A stretch of 8,664 bases of DNA, taken from the NCBI GenBank assembly GCA_024640835.1, contig JAHEEH010000055.1, positions 1 to 8,664 on the forward strand. The letters run 5' to 3'. This document shows positions 1-6,461 of the stretch, one piece after another. Source of the stretch: Bacteroidota bacterium (GTDB lineage: Bacteria > Bacteroidota > Rhodothermia > Rhodothermales > UBA10348). The translations under genes were made by a program, and so were the position numbers. Each line of letters opens with the position of its first letter. The stretch's first letter is position 1. The notes below the pieces were generated by a model. The model was not told the DNA's origin. It saw nothing but the letters and a program-made list of their open reading frames with translations, and searched no databases.

Positions 1-29
1 TTGTGCCGCAGGACCCGCGCGGCTAGATT
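1..29 (+). promoter_or_regulatory. Candidate sigma70-type promoter of the isomerase-like gene
   Basis: TTGTGC at 1-6 and TAGATT at 24-29 are separated by exactly 17 bases, a good match to the housekeeping -35/-10 layout. Transcription would begin near position 36, giving a leader of only about 18 bases before the ATG at 54. The sequence just before that ATG has no Shine-Dalgarno match. A second candidate promoter at 3062-3090 has the same TTG-N17-TA form, with GGC directly before the -10. This is a pattern match only. The -35 lies at the window edge, so upstream elements cannot be judged. Confidence 0.45.
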
Positions 30-53
30 GAACCCGACCCACTCCTGCACATC

Positions 54-968
54 ATGGATCGTCGTTCCTTCCTGTCCCGGACCGGACTTGCGCTGACGGC
101 CGCCGCGGGCGGCATCGTACCCGACGTCTCCCTGGGCAAGTCCGGTCCTCCGGTCCCATTCCGGATGCGCTTTGCCCCGCACCTGGGCATGTTCTCGGCC
201 CATGCGGGAGGGGACCCGCTGGACCAGCTCCATTTCATGGCGGACCAGGGCTTCACGGCCTTCGAGGACAACGACATGAGGAGCCGTGACACCGCCGTGC
301 AGGACGCGATGGCCCGCGTCATGCAGGAGCGCGGGCTGGCCATGGGCGTGTTCGTGGCCCATACCCTCTACTGGAGCGAGCCCACGCTGACCACCGGGCG
401 GACGGATCGGCGGGACGAGTTCCTGGCCGGGATCAGGGAATCGGTGGACGTGGCAAAGCGGGTGGGCGCGACGTGGATGACCGTCGTGCCGGGCTACGTC
501 ACGCTGAACCTGGACCCCGGGTACCAGACGGCCCACGTCGTCGAGGCCCTGAAGCGGGCCTCCGACATCCTGGAGCCCCACGGCCTGGTGATGGTGCTGG
601 AGCCCCTGAATCCCCGCGATCATCCCGGGCTCTTCCTGCGACGGATTCCCCAGGCCTACGAGATCTGCAAGGCCGTCGACAGTCCCGCCTGCAAGATCCT
701 GGACGACCTGTATCACCAGCAGGTCACCGAGGGCAACCTGATCCCGAACATCGACGCCGCCTGGGACGAGATCGCCTACTTCCAGATCGGTGACAACCCG
801 GGACGGAAGGAACCGACGACGGGCGAGATCAACTACCGGAACGTGTTCGGGCACCTCCATGCGAAGGGATACCGGGGCATCCTGGGCATGGAGCACGGGA
901 TCTCGGGAGACGGGATCGAGGGCGAGAAGCGCCTGATCGAGGCCTACCGCGAAGTCGACTCGTTCTGA
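54..968 (+). CDS. Tat-exported hydroxypyruvate isomerase-like TIM-barrel protein
   Basis: This 304-residue protein belongs to the sugar phosphate isomerase/epimerase (xylose isomerase-like TIM barrel) superfamily and most resembles the hydroxypyruvate isomerase branch. The N-terminus has a twin-arginine signal (DRRSFLSRTG, residues 2-11) followed by an alanine-rich hydrophobic stretch, so the folded enzyme is probably exported. Expected metal/catalytic residues can be placed: Glu183 in VLEPLNPRDH, Asp218 and His221 in LDDLYH, Gln244 in FQIGDNPGR, and Glu280 in GMEHG. The stretch QIGDNPGRKEPTTGEINY (244-261) is typical of Hyi-like proteins. Exported Hyi-like proteins usually have no proven substrate, so a specific reaction is not claimed; a periplasmic sugar or sugar-acid isomerase or epimerase role is inference. 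The ATG at 54 is chosen because it gives the complete Tat motif. The gene ends directly against the converging hexosaminidase gene, with no bases between the stop codons. Confidence 0.88.
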   Translation: MDRRSFLSRTGLALTAAAGGIVPDVSLGKSGPPVPFRMRFAPHLGMFSAHAGGDPLDQLHFMADQGFTAFEDNDMRSRDTAVQDAMARVMQERGLAMGVFVAHTLYWSEPTLTTGRTDRRDEFLAGIRESVDVAKRVGATWMTVVPGYVTLNLDPGYQTAHVVEALKRASDILEPHGLVMVLEPLNPRDHPGLFLRRIPQAYEICKAVDSPACKILDDLYHQQVTEGNLIPNIDAAWDEIAYFQIGDNPGRKEPTTGEINYRNVFGHLHAKGYRGILGMEHGISGDGIEGEKRLIEAYREVDSF

Positions 969-2525
969 TCAGCGAAGGAAGTCCGGAACGCGCACGTTCA
1001 CCCCGTCCGCCTCCAGCGCCGCCACGCGCGCCGGCAGTCGGGCTGCGAAACCGTCCCACGACCGGCGGTCGACCGGCGTCCATACCACCTCGGCGAGCGC
1101 GAGGGCACGGGGGAAGACCATGTACTCGACGTAGTCCTCGGTCGCCATGTACTCCGTCCAGACGTTGCCCTGCGCCCCGAGCACGTGCCGGGCTTCCTCC
1201 GGCGTCAGCTCGGCGGGAACGGGCTCGAAGGCGTACACGTCCTCGAGCGTCGTGAGGCCGCCGATCGCGAGGGGCTCGCCGGCGGGGTCGGCCTGGTAAT
1301 GATCCAGGTAGAGGTCGTCGTTCGGCGACATGATGACGTCGTGGCCCTGCCTGGCGGCCGCGATGCCGCCTTCGGTTCCGCGCCACGACATCACGGTGGC
1401 GTTCGGCGCAAGGCCTCCCTCCAGGATCTCGTCCCATCCGATGAGCGAGCGTCCGTGAGCGCCGAGGAACGCCTCGATCCGGCGAATGAACCAGCTCTGC
1501 AACTCGTGCTCCCCGTCAAGCCCTTCGCGCTGGATGACCCCCTGTGCGACCGAGGACTCCTCCCATCGGATCTTGGGCACTTCGTCGCCCCCGATGTGGA
1601 TGTACCGTGACGGGAACAGGCCCATGACCTCCGTCAGCACGTTCTCGAGGAAGGCGAATGTCTCCTCCTTCGGGCAGTAGATATCGCTGTGGACGCCCCA
1701 GGTGGTCGAGACCTCGAAAGGTCCGTCCGTGCAGGCGAGCTCCGGGTAAGCTGCCAGGGCCGCCGTGGAGTGCCCCGGCATCTCGATTTCCGGGATGACC
1801 GTGATGTGGAGCCTGGCCGCGTAGGCCACGACGTCCCGCACTTCGTCCTGCGTGTAGAATCCGCAGTGCGGCGTTCCGTCGCCCACGAACGGATCGAAGT
1901 TCTTCTCGACGATGGTCTCCGAGCGGCAGGACCCCACCTCGGTCAGGCGGGGATACCCGGAAATCTCGATCCGCCACCCCTGGTCTTCGGTCAGGTGCCA
2001 GTGGAACGTGTTCAGCTTCAGCGCCGCCATGCGGTCCAGGTAGCGCTTGACCATGTCCACCGGGAAGAAGTGCCGCGCCACGTCCAAGTGGAGTCCCCGG
2101 TACGGAAACCGCGGCGCGTCCACGATGTCCACCGCCGGCACCGAGCCGTCTTCGTTCCGCAGCTGCCGCACCGTCTGCAGTGCGTAGAAGACGCCCGCGT
2201 CATCCGCACCGTCGATCCGGATGCCATCCCCGTCCACCTGGAGTCGATAGCCTTCGGCGGGCAGTGACTCGTCGAATGCGATCGAAAGGTCGGATTCGCC
2301 GGACACGGCCTCGGTCGGCATCCCGAGGACCTCTCCGGCCGTGAGTGCCCACGAATCCGCGGGCGCCGACACCCTGAGCGGCTGCGAGGCGTCGAATGAG
2401 CCGGAGCCGGCCTCCATCGAGGCCGGCAGCGGGATGACGGACAGGGTGACCGGTCCCTCGGAGGGTGCACCCGGCGAGCAGGCCGAGGCGAGGAAGAGGG
2501 CTGCTGCGGGTACGAGGTGCTTCAT
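969..2525 (-). CDS. GH20 beta-N-acetylhexosaminidase, lipoprotein
   Basis: This 518-residue enzyme is a glycoside hydrolase family 20 exo-hexosaminidase, which removes terminal GlcNAc/GalNAc from chitin oligomers or glycans by substrate-assisted catalysis. A signal peptide ends in LASAC (Cys16), which suggests a lipoprotein, though alanine at -3 makes the lipobox imperfect. Residues about 25-138 form the small alpha/beta N-terminal domain (GH20b type). The barrel starts at FPYRGLHLDVARHFF (140-154) and includes NTFHWHLTEDQGWRIEI (172-188) and IPEIEMPGHS (244-253). The catalytic pair Asp314-Glu315 lies in HIGGDEVPK, and substrate-pocket tryptophans lie in IGWDE (about 364) and GNVWTEY (about 456). 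Length and motif order are normal for the family and nothing is missing. It lies 40 bp downstream of the DUF4399 gene on the same strand and is probably cotranscribed. The likely role is scavenging amino sugars at the cell surface; the exact substrate is not readable from sequence. Confidence 0.95.
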   Translation of the reverse strand: MKHLVPAAALFLASACSPGAPSEGPVTLSVIPLPASMEAGSGSFDASQPLRVSAPADSWALTAGEVLGMPTEAVSGESDLSIAFDESLPAEGYRLQVDGDGIRIDGADDAGVFYALQTVRQLRNEDGSVPAVDIVDAPRFPYRGLHLDVARHFFPVDMVKRYLDRMAALKLNTFHWHLTEDQGWRIEISGYPRLTEVGSCRSETIVEKNFDPFVGDGTPHCGFYTQDEVRDVVAYAARLHITVIPEIEMPGHSTAALAAYPELACTDGPFEVSTTWGVHSDIYCPKEETFAFLENVLTEVMGLFPSRYIHIGGDEVPKIRWEESSVAQGVIQREGLDGEHELQSWFIRRIEAFLGAHGRSLIGWDEILEGGLAPNATVMSWRGTEGGIAAARQGHDVIMSPNDDLYLDHYQADPAGEPLAIGGLTTLEDVYAFEPVPAELTPEEARHVLGAQGNVWTEYMATEDYVEYMVFPRALALAEVVWTPVDRRSWDGFAARLPARVAALEADGVNVRVPDFLR

Positions 2526-2565
2526 GGGGTCCGGACGGGATGGTCGAACCCCAAGGTAGGGCGCG

Positions 2566-2991
2566 TCAGCGGATCACGACGCGGATCTGGTGACGATACT
2601 CTCCACCGTCGAGTGCCACGTGGGCGCCGTCGGCCAGTTGCAGGCGCAGCGTATGTTCGCCCGGCTCCAGCGTCAGTTCGGCCTCGGTCGAGGCGTCGCC
2701 GAAGTGCCGATGGCTCTCGTTCTTCGGAATGACGATTCCCGGCTCCACGAAGGCCGTGTCGATCAGGACGTGCAGGTGGCCCGAGCCGGGCTCCATGGTG
2801 CCGGCAGGGGCGAGGTCCACACCTTCCACCGCCATGCGGATCGTGAACGTGGCGTCGAGTGTGTCTCCGTCCGCGGGCGAATCGAAGCGAACCGAGATCG
2901 GAACGGCGGGTGCCGCGGGTTCCGGGTTTGGGCTGCCGCAGGCAGAGGCGAGAACGAGGAGGAAGGGAACGAGCGTATGGAGGAGGCGCAT
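2566..2991 (-). CDS. DUF4399 lipoprotein
   Basis: This small secreted protein of 141 residues matches the DUF4399 family, whose function is unknown. A hydrophobic signal peptide ends in LASAC (Cys18), a likely lipidation site, followed by a short Pro/Ala-rich linker. The conserved core is a single beta-rich domain: VRFDSPADGDTL (34-45), GSGHLHVLID (69-78), PKNESHRHFGDASTEAEL (89-106) and PGEHTLRLQLADGAHV (110-125). The regular histidines (His72, 74, 94, 96, 113, 124) are a recognisable family trait and could bind a metal, but that is inference. It is the first gene of a probable two-gene unit with the downstream hexosaminidase. Its upstream gap, shared with the divergent ABC ATPase gene, holds a perfect 8-bp inverted repeat. 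Confidence 0.88.
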   Translation of the reverse strand: MRLLHTLVPFLLVLASACGSPNPEPAAPAVPISVRFDSPADGDTLDATFTIRMAVEGVDLAPAGTMEPGSGHLHVLIDTAFVEPGIVIPKNESHRHFGDASTEAELTLEPGEHTLRLQLADGAHVALDGGEYRHQIRVVIR

Positions 2992-3014
2992 TCGGGTCGG
3001 GTGGTCGTCGGAGT

Positions 3015-3037
3015 GGTCGCGATAACGGCTCGCGACC
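3015..3037. repeat. Perfect 8-bp inverted repeat in the divergent gap
   Basis: GGTCGCGA at 3015-3022 and TCGCGACC at 3030-3037 are exact reverse complements with a 7-base spacer. The repeat starts 24 bases upstream of the DUF4399 start codon and 25 bases from the candidate -35 of the ABC ATPase promoter. It could be a dimeric regulator site or an mRNA hairpin in the DUF4399 leader. No binding protein can be named. Chance palindromes are more frequent in GC-rich DNA. Confidence 0.35.
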
Positions 3038-3061
3038 GACCTCGTTCCGCCGGAAATTCCA

Positions 3062-3090
3062 TTGGCCGGTCGCCCGCACGGGGCTATCTT
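3062..3090 (+). promoter_or_regulatory. Candidate promoter of the ABC ATPase gene
   Basis: TTGGCC at 3062-3067 and TATCTT at 3085-3090 are 17 bases apart, and the -10 is preceded by GGC as in the candidate promoter at 1-29. The predicted start site near 3097 leaves a leader of about 60 bases before the ATG at 3159. This is the best promoter match in the 167-base divergent gap 2992-3158; no equally good match was found for the opposite-strand DUF4399 gene. Confidence 0.45.
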
Positions 3091-3158
3091 CGCGCCGTCG
3101 GTAGCCCGTTTCGGGCGGCCGACCCACGCAACGAACGACGGGCGGACAGCCGCACGGA

Positions 3159-3785
3159 ATGAACGAGCTTATTGCAGAGGGAGTAGGGCAGCGCTTCGGA
3201 CGACGGGTTCTGTTCCGCAGGCTCGAGCTTGCAGCCCGGGGAGGGGAGACCCTGGCGATCACCGGCTCGAACGGATCGGGCAAGTCCACCCTCGTACGCA
3301 TTCTCGCGGGTGTTCAGACACCAACTCGCGGCCGCGTCACGCTTCGGTGCGGCGGCCGTGACGTGGACGACGCGGACCGCCCGTTCCTGACCGCTCTCGT
3401 TGCGCCGTACCTGAACGTGTACGACGGCTTCAGTCCGCGCGAGAACCTGGAGTTCATCGCCAGGGCTCGTCGTCTCGCGGATGCGGACCGGCGCATCGAG
3501 GCGACCCTCGAACGGGTGTCACTCGGAGACCGGGTGGACGACTTCGTGGGGACGTTTTCCTCGGGCATGAAGCAGCGCATGCGGTTCGCGGCGGCGCTGC
3601 TCGCAGATCCGCCGCTCGTCCTGCTCGACGAGCCCACGTCGAACCTGGACGAGGCCGGAATCAGGACCGTCGACGGGATCATCAGGGCCTGCACGGACGA
3701 GGGCAAGGTGGTCATCGTGGCCACGAATGACGCCGACGAGGCAGCGGCCTGCGACCGTACGCTCTGCGTCACCGATTTCATCTGA
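3159..3785 (+). CDS. ABC transporter ATP-binding protein, CcmA-like, altered loops
   Basis: This is a complete 208-residue single ATPase domain. The Walker A is GSNGSGKS (36-43), the signature is FSSGMKQRMRFAAALL (133-148), the Walker B is LVLLDE (153-158) and the D-loop is SNLD (161-164). Two catalytic positions are unusual. Where the Q-loop glutamine is expected, the sequence reads VAPYLNVYD (81-89), with Pro83 at that place. The switch (H-loop) histidine is replaced by Asn190 in VATND. As I recall, related Bacteroidota-type ATPases annotated as CcmA-like share both features, which would make them a lineage trait rather than decay. Size and overall form resemble the haem-exporter ATPase CcmA, but no permease (ccmB-like) or cytochrome c maturation gene is next to it, so the partner and substrate are unknown. 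It converges on comF with only 2 bp between stops. Confidence 0.85.
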   Translation: MNELIAEGVGQRFGRRVLFRRLELAARGGETLAITGSNGSGKSTLVRILAGVQTPTRGRVTLRCGGRDVDDADRPFLTALVAPYLNVYDGFSPRENLEFIARARRLADADRRIEATLERVSLGDRVDDFVGTFSSGMKQRMRFAAALLADPPLVLLDEPTSNLDEAGIRTVDGIIRACTDEGKVVIVATNDADEAAACDRTLCVTDFI

Positions 3786-3787
3786 GG

Positions 3788-4498
3788 TCAGGCCCTCCTC
3801 GTGAGGCCGACGGTCGCCAGGTGCACGCGGACGGCGCCGGCGTCGCGCAGTGCCCGGGCCACCGCGGAGGCCGTGGCACCGGTCGTCAGGACATCGTCGA
3901 CAAGGACCAGCCGCTTCCCGGCCACCATCCCGGGATGGACGACCGAGAAGGCGCTCCGTACGGCCTCTGATCGTGCCGCCCTCCCGGAGCGGGTCTGGGA
4001 GCGTCCTGGATTACGGCGCAGGACGGCCTCCGGGGAAACCGGTGCGCCGAGACGCTCGGCGACTCCCCGGGCAATCTGCTCCGCCTGGTTGTAGCCTCGC
4101 TCCAGACGTCGCGTTCCGTGCAGGGGGACGGGGACGACCGCGTCGCAGCCTTCTGCGGAGCCCTCGCGCAGCCGGCGCCCGAGCATCCGTCCCGTTTCCG
4201 TGCCGATCCCCCGGAGGCCCCGGTACTTCAGACCGTGCACCAGCGCCCGCGCGGGACCGCCCGGATCGAGCATCCAGAGCACGGTGAGGTCATCGACGGC
4301 AACCAGGTCTTGTGCCGCGCGCCGTGCGTCGTGTGCCTCGACCGGGGAAAGGCGCATCGCGCAGGGCGGACACAGAGGCAGCCTCCCGACGACGCGGTCG
4401 CCGCAGACGAGGCAGGACGACGGCAGGAGGAGTCGGAAGACGTCCGCTGCGAGGACACGGGCGGGCGAGCCGAAGCGGAAATTGATTGAAAAGGACAT
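3788..4498 (-). CDS. ComF family phosphoribosyltransferase-like protein
   Basis: This 236-residue protein belongs to the ComF/GntX family, whose members are linked to DNA uptake in competent bacteria and are widespread elsewhere without a settled role. Two CxxC pairs (Cys29/Cys32 and Cys43/Cys46) form the expected N-terminal zinc-binding unit. Family blocks follow in order: LKYRG (90-94), VVPVPLHGTRRLERGYNQAE (121-140), RSQTRSGRAAR (166-176), and the PRPP-binding loop VLVDDVLTTGAT (198-209). The reading frame stays open upstream as far as 4798, but that extension lacks family similarity and runs antisense to the 83-residue gene. The ATG at 4498 is preferred: it has GAGG 8 bases upstream and gives the normal family length. 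No other competence genes are nearby. The gene is divergent from the 4608-6030 pair. Confidence 0.93.
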   Translation of the reverse strand: MSFSINFRFGSPARVLAADVFRLLLPSSCLVCGDRVVGRLPLCPPCAMRLSPVEAHDARRAAQDLVAVDDLTVLWMLDPGGPARALVHGLKYRGLRGIGTETGRMLGRRLREGSAEGCDAVVPVPLHGTRRLERGYNQAEQIARGVAERLGAPVSPEAVLRRNPGRSQTRSGRAARSEAVRSAFSVVHPGMVAGKRLVLVDDVLTTGATASAVARALRDAGAVRVHLATVGLTRRA

Positions 4499-4550
4499 CG
4501 ACGAGACCTCGGGGGTGGCCGCAACACCGTGGTGCCCTTCGAAAATGCCG

Positions 4551-4556
4551 TATACT
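4551..4556 (+). promoter_or_regulatory. Candidate -10 element for the 83-residue protein gene
   Basis: TATACT matches the -10 consensus at five of six positions and lies 51 bases upstream of the ATG at 4608, inside the 109-base divergent gap between comF and that gene. No good -35 box is visible at the usual distance. Because the overlapping GTATAC at 4550-4555 is palindromic, the same bases could also serve the opposite-strand comF gene. Confidence 0.35.
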
Positions 4557-4564
4557 GCGGGCCG

Positions 4565-4580
4565 GCCGCTCGGCCGCTCG
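4565..4580 (+). repeat. Tandem duplication of an 8-base unit
   Basis: GCCGCTCG occurs twice head to tail (4565-4572 and 4573-4580) between the candidate -10 and the start codon at 4608. Two copies in GC-rich leader DNA may be replication slippage with no function. A transcript of this stretch could be weakly structured. Confidence 0.3.
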
Positions 4581-4607
4581 CATCCAACGCAGCAATCCGG
4601 CCTCCGC

Positions 4608-4859
4608 ATGGCACTCAGGAAGCGCAAGGGCATGTGGATCAAGAACACCCACGTCAGCCCCGTAGTCATAGAGATGAAGACGCGCACGCTGCAACTCGGA
4701 TCGGGAGAGGAGTTGCTCGTCACGGCCGAGGAAGTGCTGGACTCGACCCTGAGGGCCCATCTGCAGGTTCGCGCCGTCTCGATCGTCCGGCCGTCCACCG
4801 ACGACGAGGAGGAGGCCCTGATCCGCGACCTGGCCGGGTCCTCCGGCGGCGCCGAGTGA
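4608..4859 (+). CDS. Hypothetical 83-residue protein upstream of glycosyltransferase
   Basis: I do not recognise this protein. The ATG at 4608 gives 83 residues: a basic start (MALRKRKGMW), then alternating hydrophobic segments that look like beta strands (VSPVVIEM 16-23, TRTLQLGSGEELLVT 25-39), a short helix-like part (AEEVLDSTLRAHL 40-52), a strand (VRAVSIVRP 54-62) and an acidic tail rich in Asp/Glu. The segment around LGSGEELLVTAEEV resembles small beta-barrel or adaptor-like proteins in general pattern only. There is no signal peptide or membrane segment, so it should be cytoplasmic. The frame is open much further upstream, but that part runs antisense through comF. No Shine-Dalgarno site precedes the ATG. 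The gene ends 25 bases before the glycosyltransferase gene, so the two are probably cotranscribed and may be functionally linked. Confidence 0.65.
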   Translation: MALRKRKGMWIKNTHVSPVVIEMKTRTLQLGSGEELLVTAEEVLDSTLRAHLQVRAVSIVRPSTDDEEEALIRDLAGSSGGAE

Positions 4860-4884
4860 CCCCATCACCCCCTCGTCCTTCCGC

Positions 4885-6030
4885 ATGCCGATGAAGGTTC
4901 TTGCTCTCGAGCCGTGGTACGGCGGCTCGCACCGCAACTTCCTGGACCTCCTGGTTCGCAACAGCCGGCACGAGTTCAGGACCGTGACGATGGCGGCCCG
5001 GTTCTGGAAGTGGCGCATGCACGGTGGCGCGGTGACCATGGCCCGCAAGGCGGGGACCCTTTTCGAGGAGGGGGAGCGCCCGGACGTGATTTTCGCGACG
5101 GACATGGTCAACCTCCCGGCGTTTCTCGCGCTCACGAGGGATCGCTTCGTTGACGTGCCGGTCGTGCTGTACATGCACGAGAACCAGCTGACGTACCCGC
5201 TCCCCGAGGGGCGGCCGCGTGACCACACGTACGCCTACATCAACTACCTGTCGGCGCTCGCCGCCGACCGGCTCGTCTTCAACTCCCGGTTCCACTACGA
5301 GGAGTTCATGGAGGCGCTGCCGGCGCTCCTGCGGCAGTTCCCGGACTACACGCATCTCCATACGGTGCAGAAGATCCGGGCCAAGAGCTCGGTGCTCCAC
5401 CTGGGAATGGATCTGAGGGGGCACGACGAGTACGCCTCCGCCTACGCGGCCCATCCCTGGGGACCGGGCATGCCGCCGCCGATCGTCCTGTGGAACCAGC
5501 GCTGGGAGCACGACAAGAACCCGGCGGGCTTTTTCCGGCTGATGAACCGGCTGGACGACGCCGGCCTGCCGTTCCGGTTGATCCTGGCCGGCGAGCGCTT
5601 CAACGAGCAGCCCGACGAGTTCGACCGCGCCTTCGAGCGCTACGCCTCGCGCATCCTGCACTACGGGTACGCCGAGGACTTCGCCGAGTACTCCAAGCTC
5701 CTGCACCGGTCCGACCTGGTGGTATCGACCGCGAAGCACGAGTTTTTCGGCATCTCCATCATGGAGGCGATCTACTGCGGCTGTCATCCGCTGCTTCCGA
5801 ACCGCCTGTCGTACCCGGAACTCGTGCCCGATTCCCTGCACAGCCCGCTGCTCCACGCGCCCGTGCTGTACGAGGACGACGACGACCTATTCCGCATCAT
5901 GTCGTCCATCCTGAAGGGTGAGGAAAGGCCGCTGCCGGTGTCCACGCTCCGCGGGATCCCGGAGCACCTGGACTGGCGCAAGCACGTCACGCACTACGAC
6001 GACCTGATCGAGGAGACGGGGAAGGGGTAG
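4885..6030 (+). CDS. QTMAN/GTDC1-like glycosyltransferase (DUF3524)
   Basis: This 381-residue enzyme matches the GTDC1 family, whose animal member is tRNA-queuosine alpha-mannosyltransferase (QTMAN), which adds mannose to queuosine in tRNA-Asp. The DUF3524 N-terminal block is clear: LEPWYGGSHRNF (8-19), ARFWKWRMHG (38-47), DVIFATDMVNL (67-77), VLYMHENQLTYPL (94-106), YINYLSALAADRLVFNS (118-134). The C-terminal half is a GT-B, GT4-like nucleotide-sugar domain with WNQRWEHDKNP (203-213), LILAGERFNE (232-241) and STAKHEFFGISIMEAIYCGC (281-300), which contains an E-x7-E pair at Glu286/Glu294. No signal or membrane segment is seen, consistent with a cytosolic enzyme. ATGs at 4885 and 4891 are both possible; the second begins MKVLALEPWYGG, closer to family starts. 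It follows the 83-residue gene by 25 bases. The bacterial acceptor could be queuosine-tRNA or something else; no queuosine gene lies in the window. Confidence 0.88.
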   Translation: MPMKVLALEPWYGGSHRNFLDLLVRNSRHEFRTVTMAARFWKWRMHGGAVTMARKAGTLFEEGERPDVIFATDMVNLPAFLALTRDRFVDVPVVLYMHENQLTYPLPEGRPRDHTYAYINYLSALAADRLVFNSRFHYEEFMEALPALLRQFPDYTHLHTVQKIRAKSSVLHLGMDLRGHDEYASAYAAHPWGPGMPPPIVLWNQRWEHDKNPAGFFRLMNRLDDAGLPFRLILAGERFNEQPDEFDRAFERYASRILHYGYAEDFAEYSKLLHRSDLVVSTAKHEFFGISIMEAIYCGCHPLLPNRLSYPELVPDSLHSPLLHAPVLYEDDDDLFRIMSSILKGEERPLPVSTLRGIPEHLDWRKHVTHYDDLIEETGKG

Positions 6031-6053
6031 GGGACCAGGCGACGGGCAGGAGC

Positions 6054-6461
6054 CTATTCGGTACGACGAGCGAGCCAGGTCTTGTCATCGTGCGATACGC
6101 CGCCGTGAAACCACGAGTACCAGTCCGCCGGCCCTAATCCCCTCACCAGCCGCACGCTCCAGCTGAGAAAAGGCCCCACGCCCATCCGACCCGCTTTGAC
6201 CGTATCCGGAGCGGACGAAAGGTACCAGCGGGGAACCAAAGGGTCGAGAACGCCGCTTCCTAGATCCGAGAATCCCTCGCCGGTCAGGATGTAGGTCAAC
6301 GTGTGAGTCTCGGTGAATGGCTCCGGAATATCTCCCTCGATGGTATCGAGAAGAGTGAAGCTTGCCGCGCCCTGCAGGCAGACACGTGCAAGGATCTCAC
6401 GCCGAAGCGATCCGATCCACTCCGTCGAGTACCGCCACCCGAAATCGGAGCGTGTCGGCAT
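6054..6461 (-). CDS. Overlapping frame, possible frameshifted lipoprotein C-terminus
   Basis: This frame is open on the minus strand from at least 6572 down to its stop at 6054, overlapping the end of the Ig-like lipoprotein gene. The first ATG with some plausibility is at 6461 (135 residues). The overlapping part is Arg/Ser/Cys-rich, as expected of a shadow frame. After the lipoprotein stop at 6397 the translation becomes protein-like, with alternating polar and hydrophobic stretches (for example FTETHTLTYILTGEG and WYSWFHGGVSHDDKTW). I recognise no family. Either it is a separate small gene translated from within the overlap, or it is the original C-terminal half of the lipoprotein brought out of frame by an indel near 6400-6460. 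Base composition is more AT-rich than the flanking genes. Confidence 0.35.
   Translation of the reverse strand: MPTRSDFGWRYSTEWIGSLRREILARVCLQGAASFTLLDTIEGDIPEPFTETHTLTYILTGEGFSDLGSGVLDPLVPRWYLSSAPDTVKAGRMGVGPFLSWSVRLVRGLGPADWYSWFHGGVSHDDKTWLARRTE

Noticed and set aside
4499..4798. 100-codon N-terminal extension of ComF
   Set aside because: The extension has no family similarity, runs antisense to the 83-residue gene and its candidate promoter, and skips a well-placed ATG with GAGG upstream at 4498.
4720..5856. 378-codon open frame opposite the glycosyltransferase
   Set aside because: It is an antisense shadow of the DUF3524 gene with low-complexity Arg/Val/Gln-rich translation and no domain.
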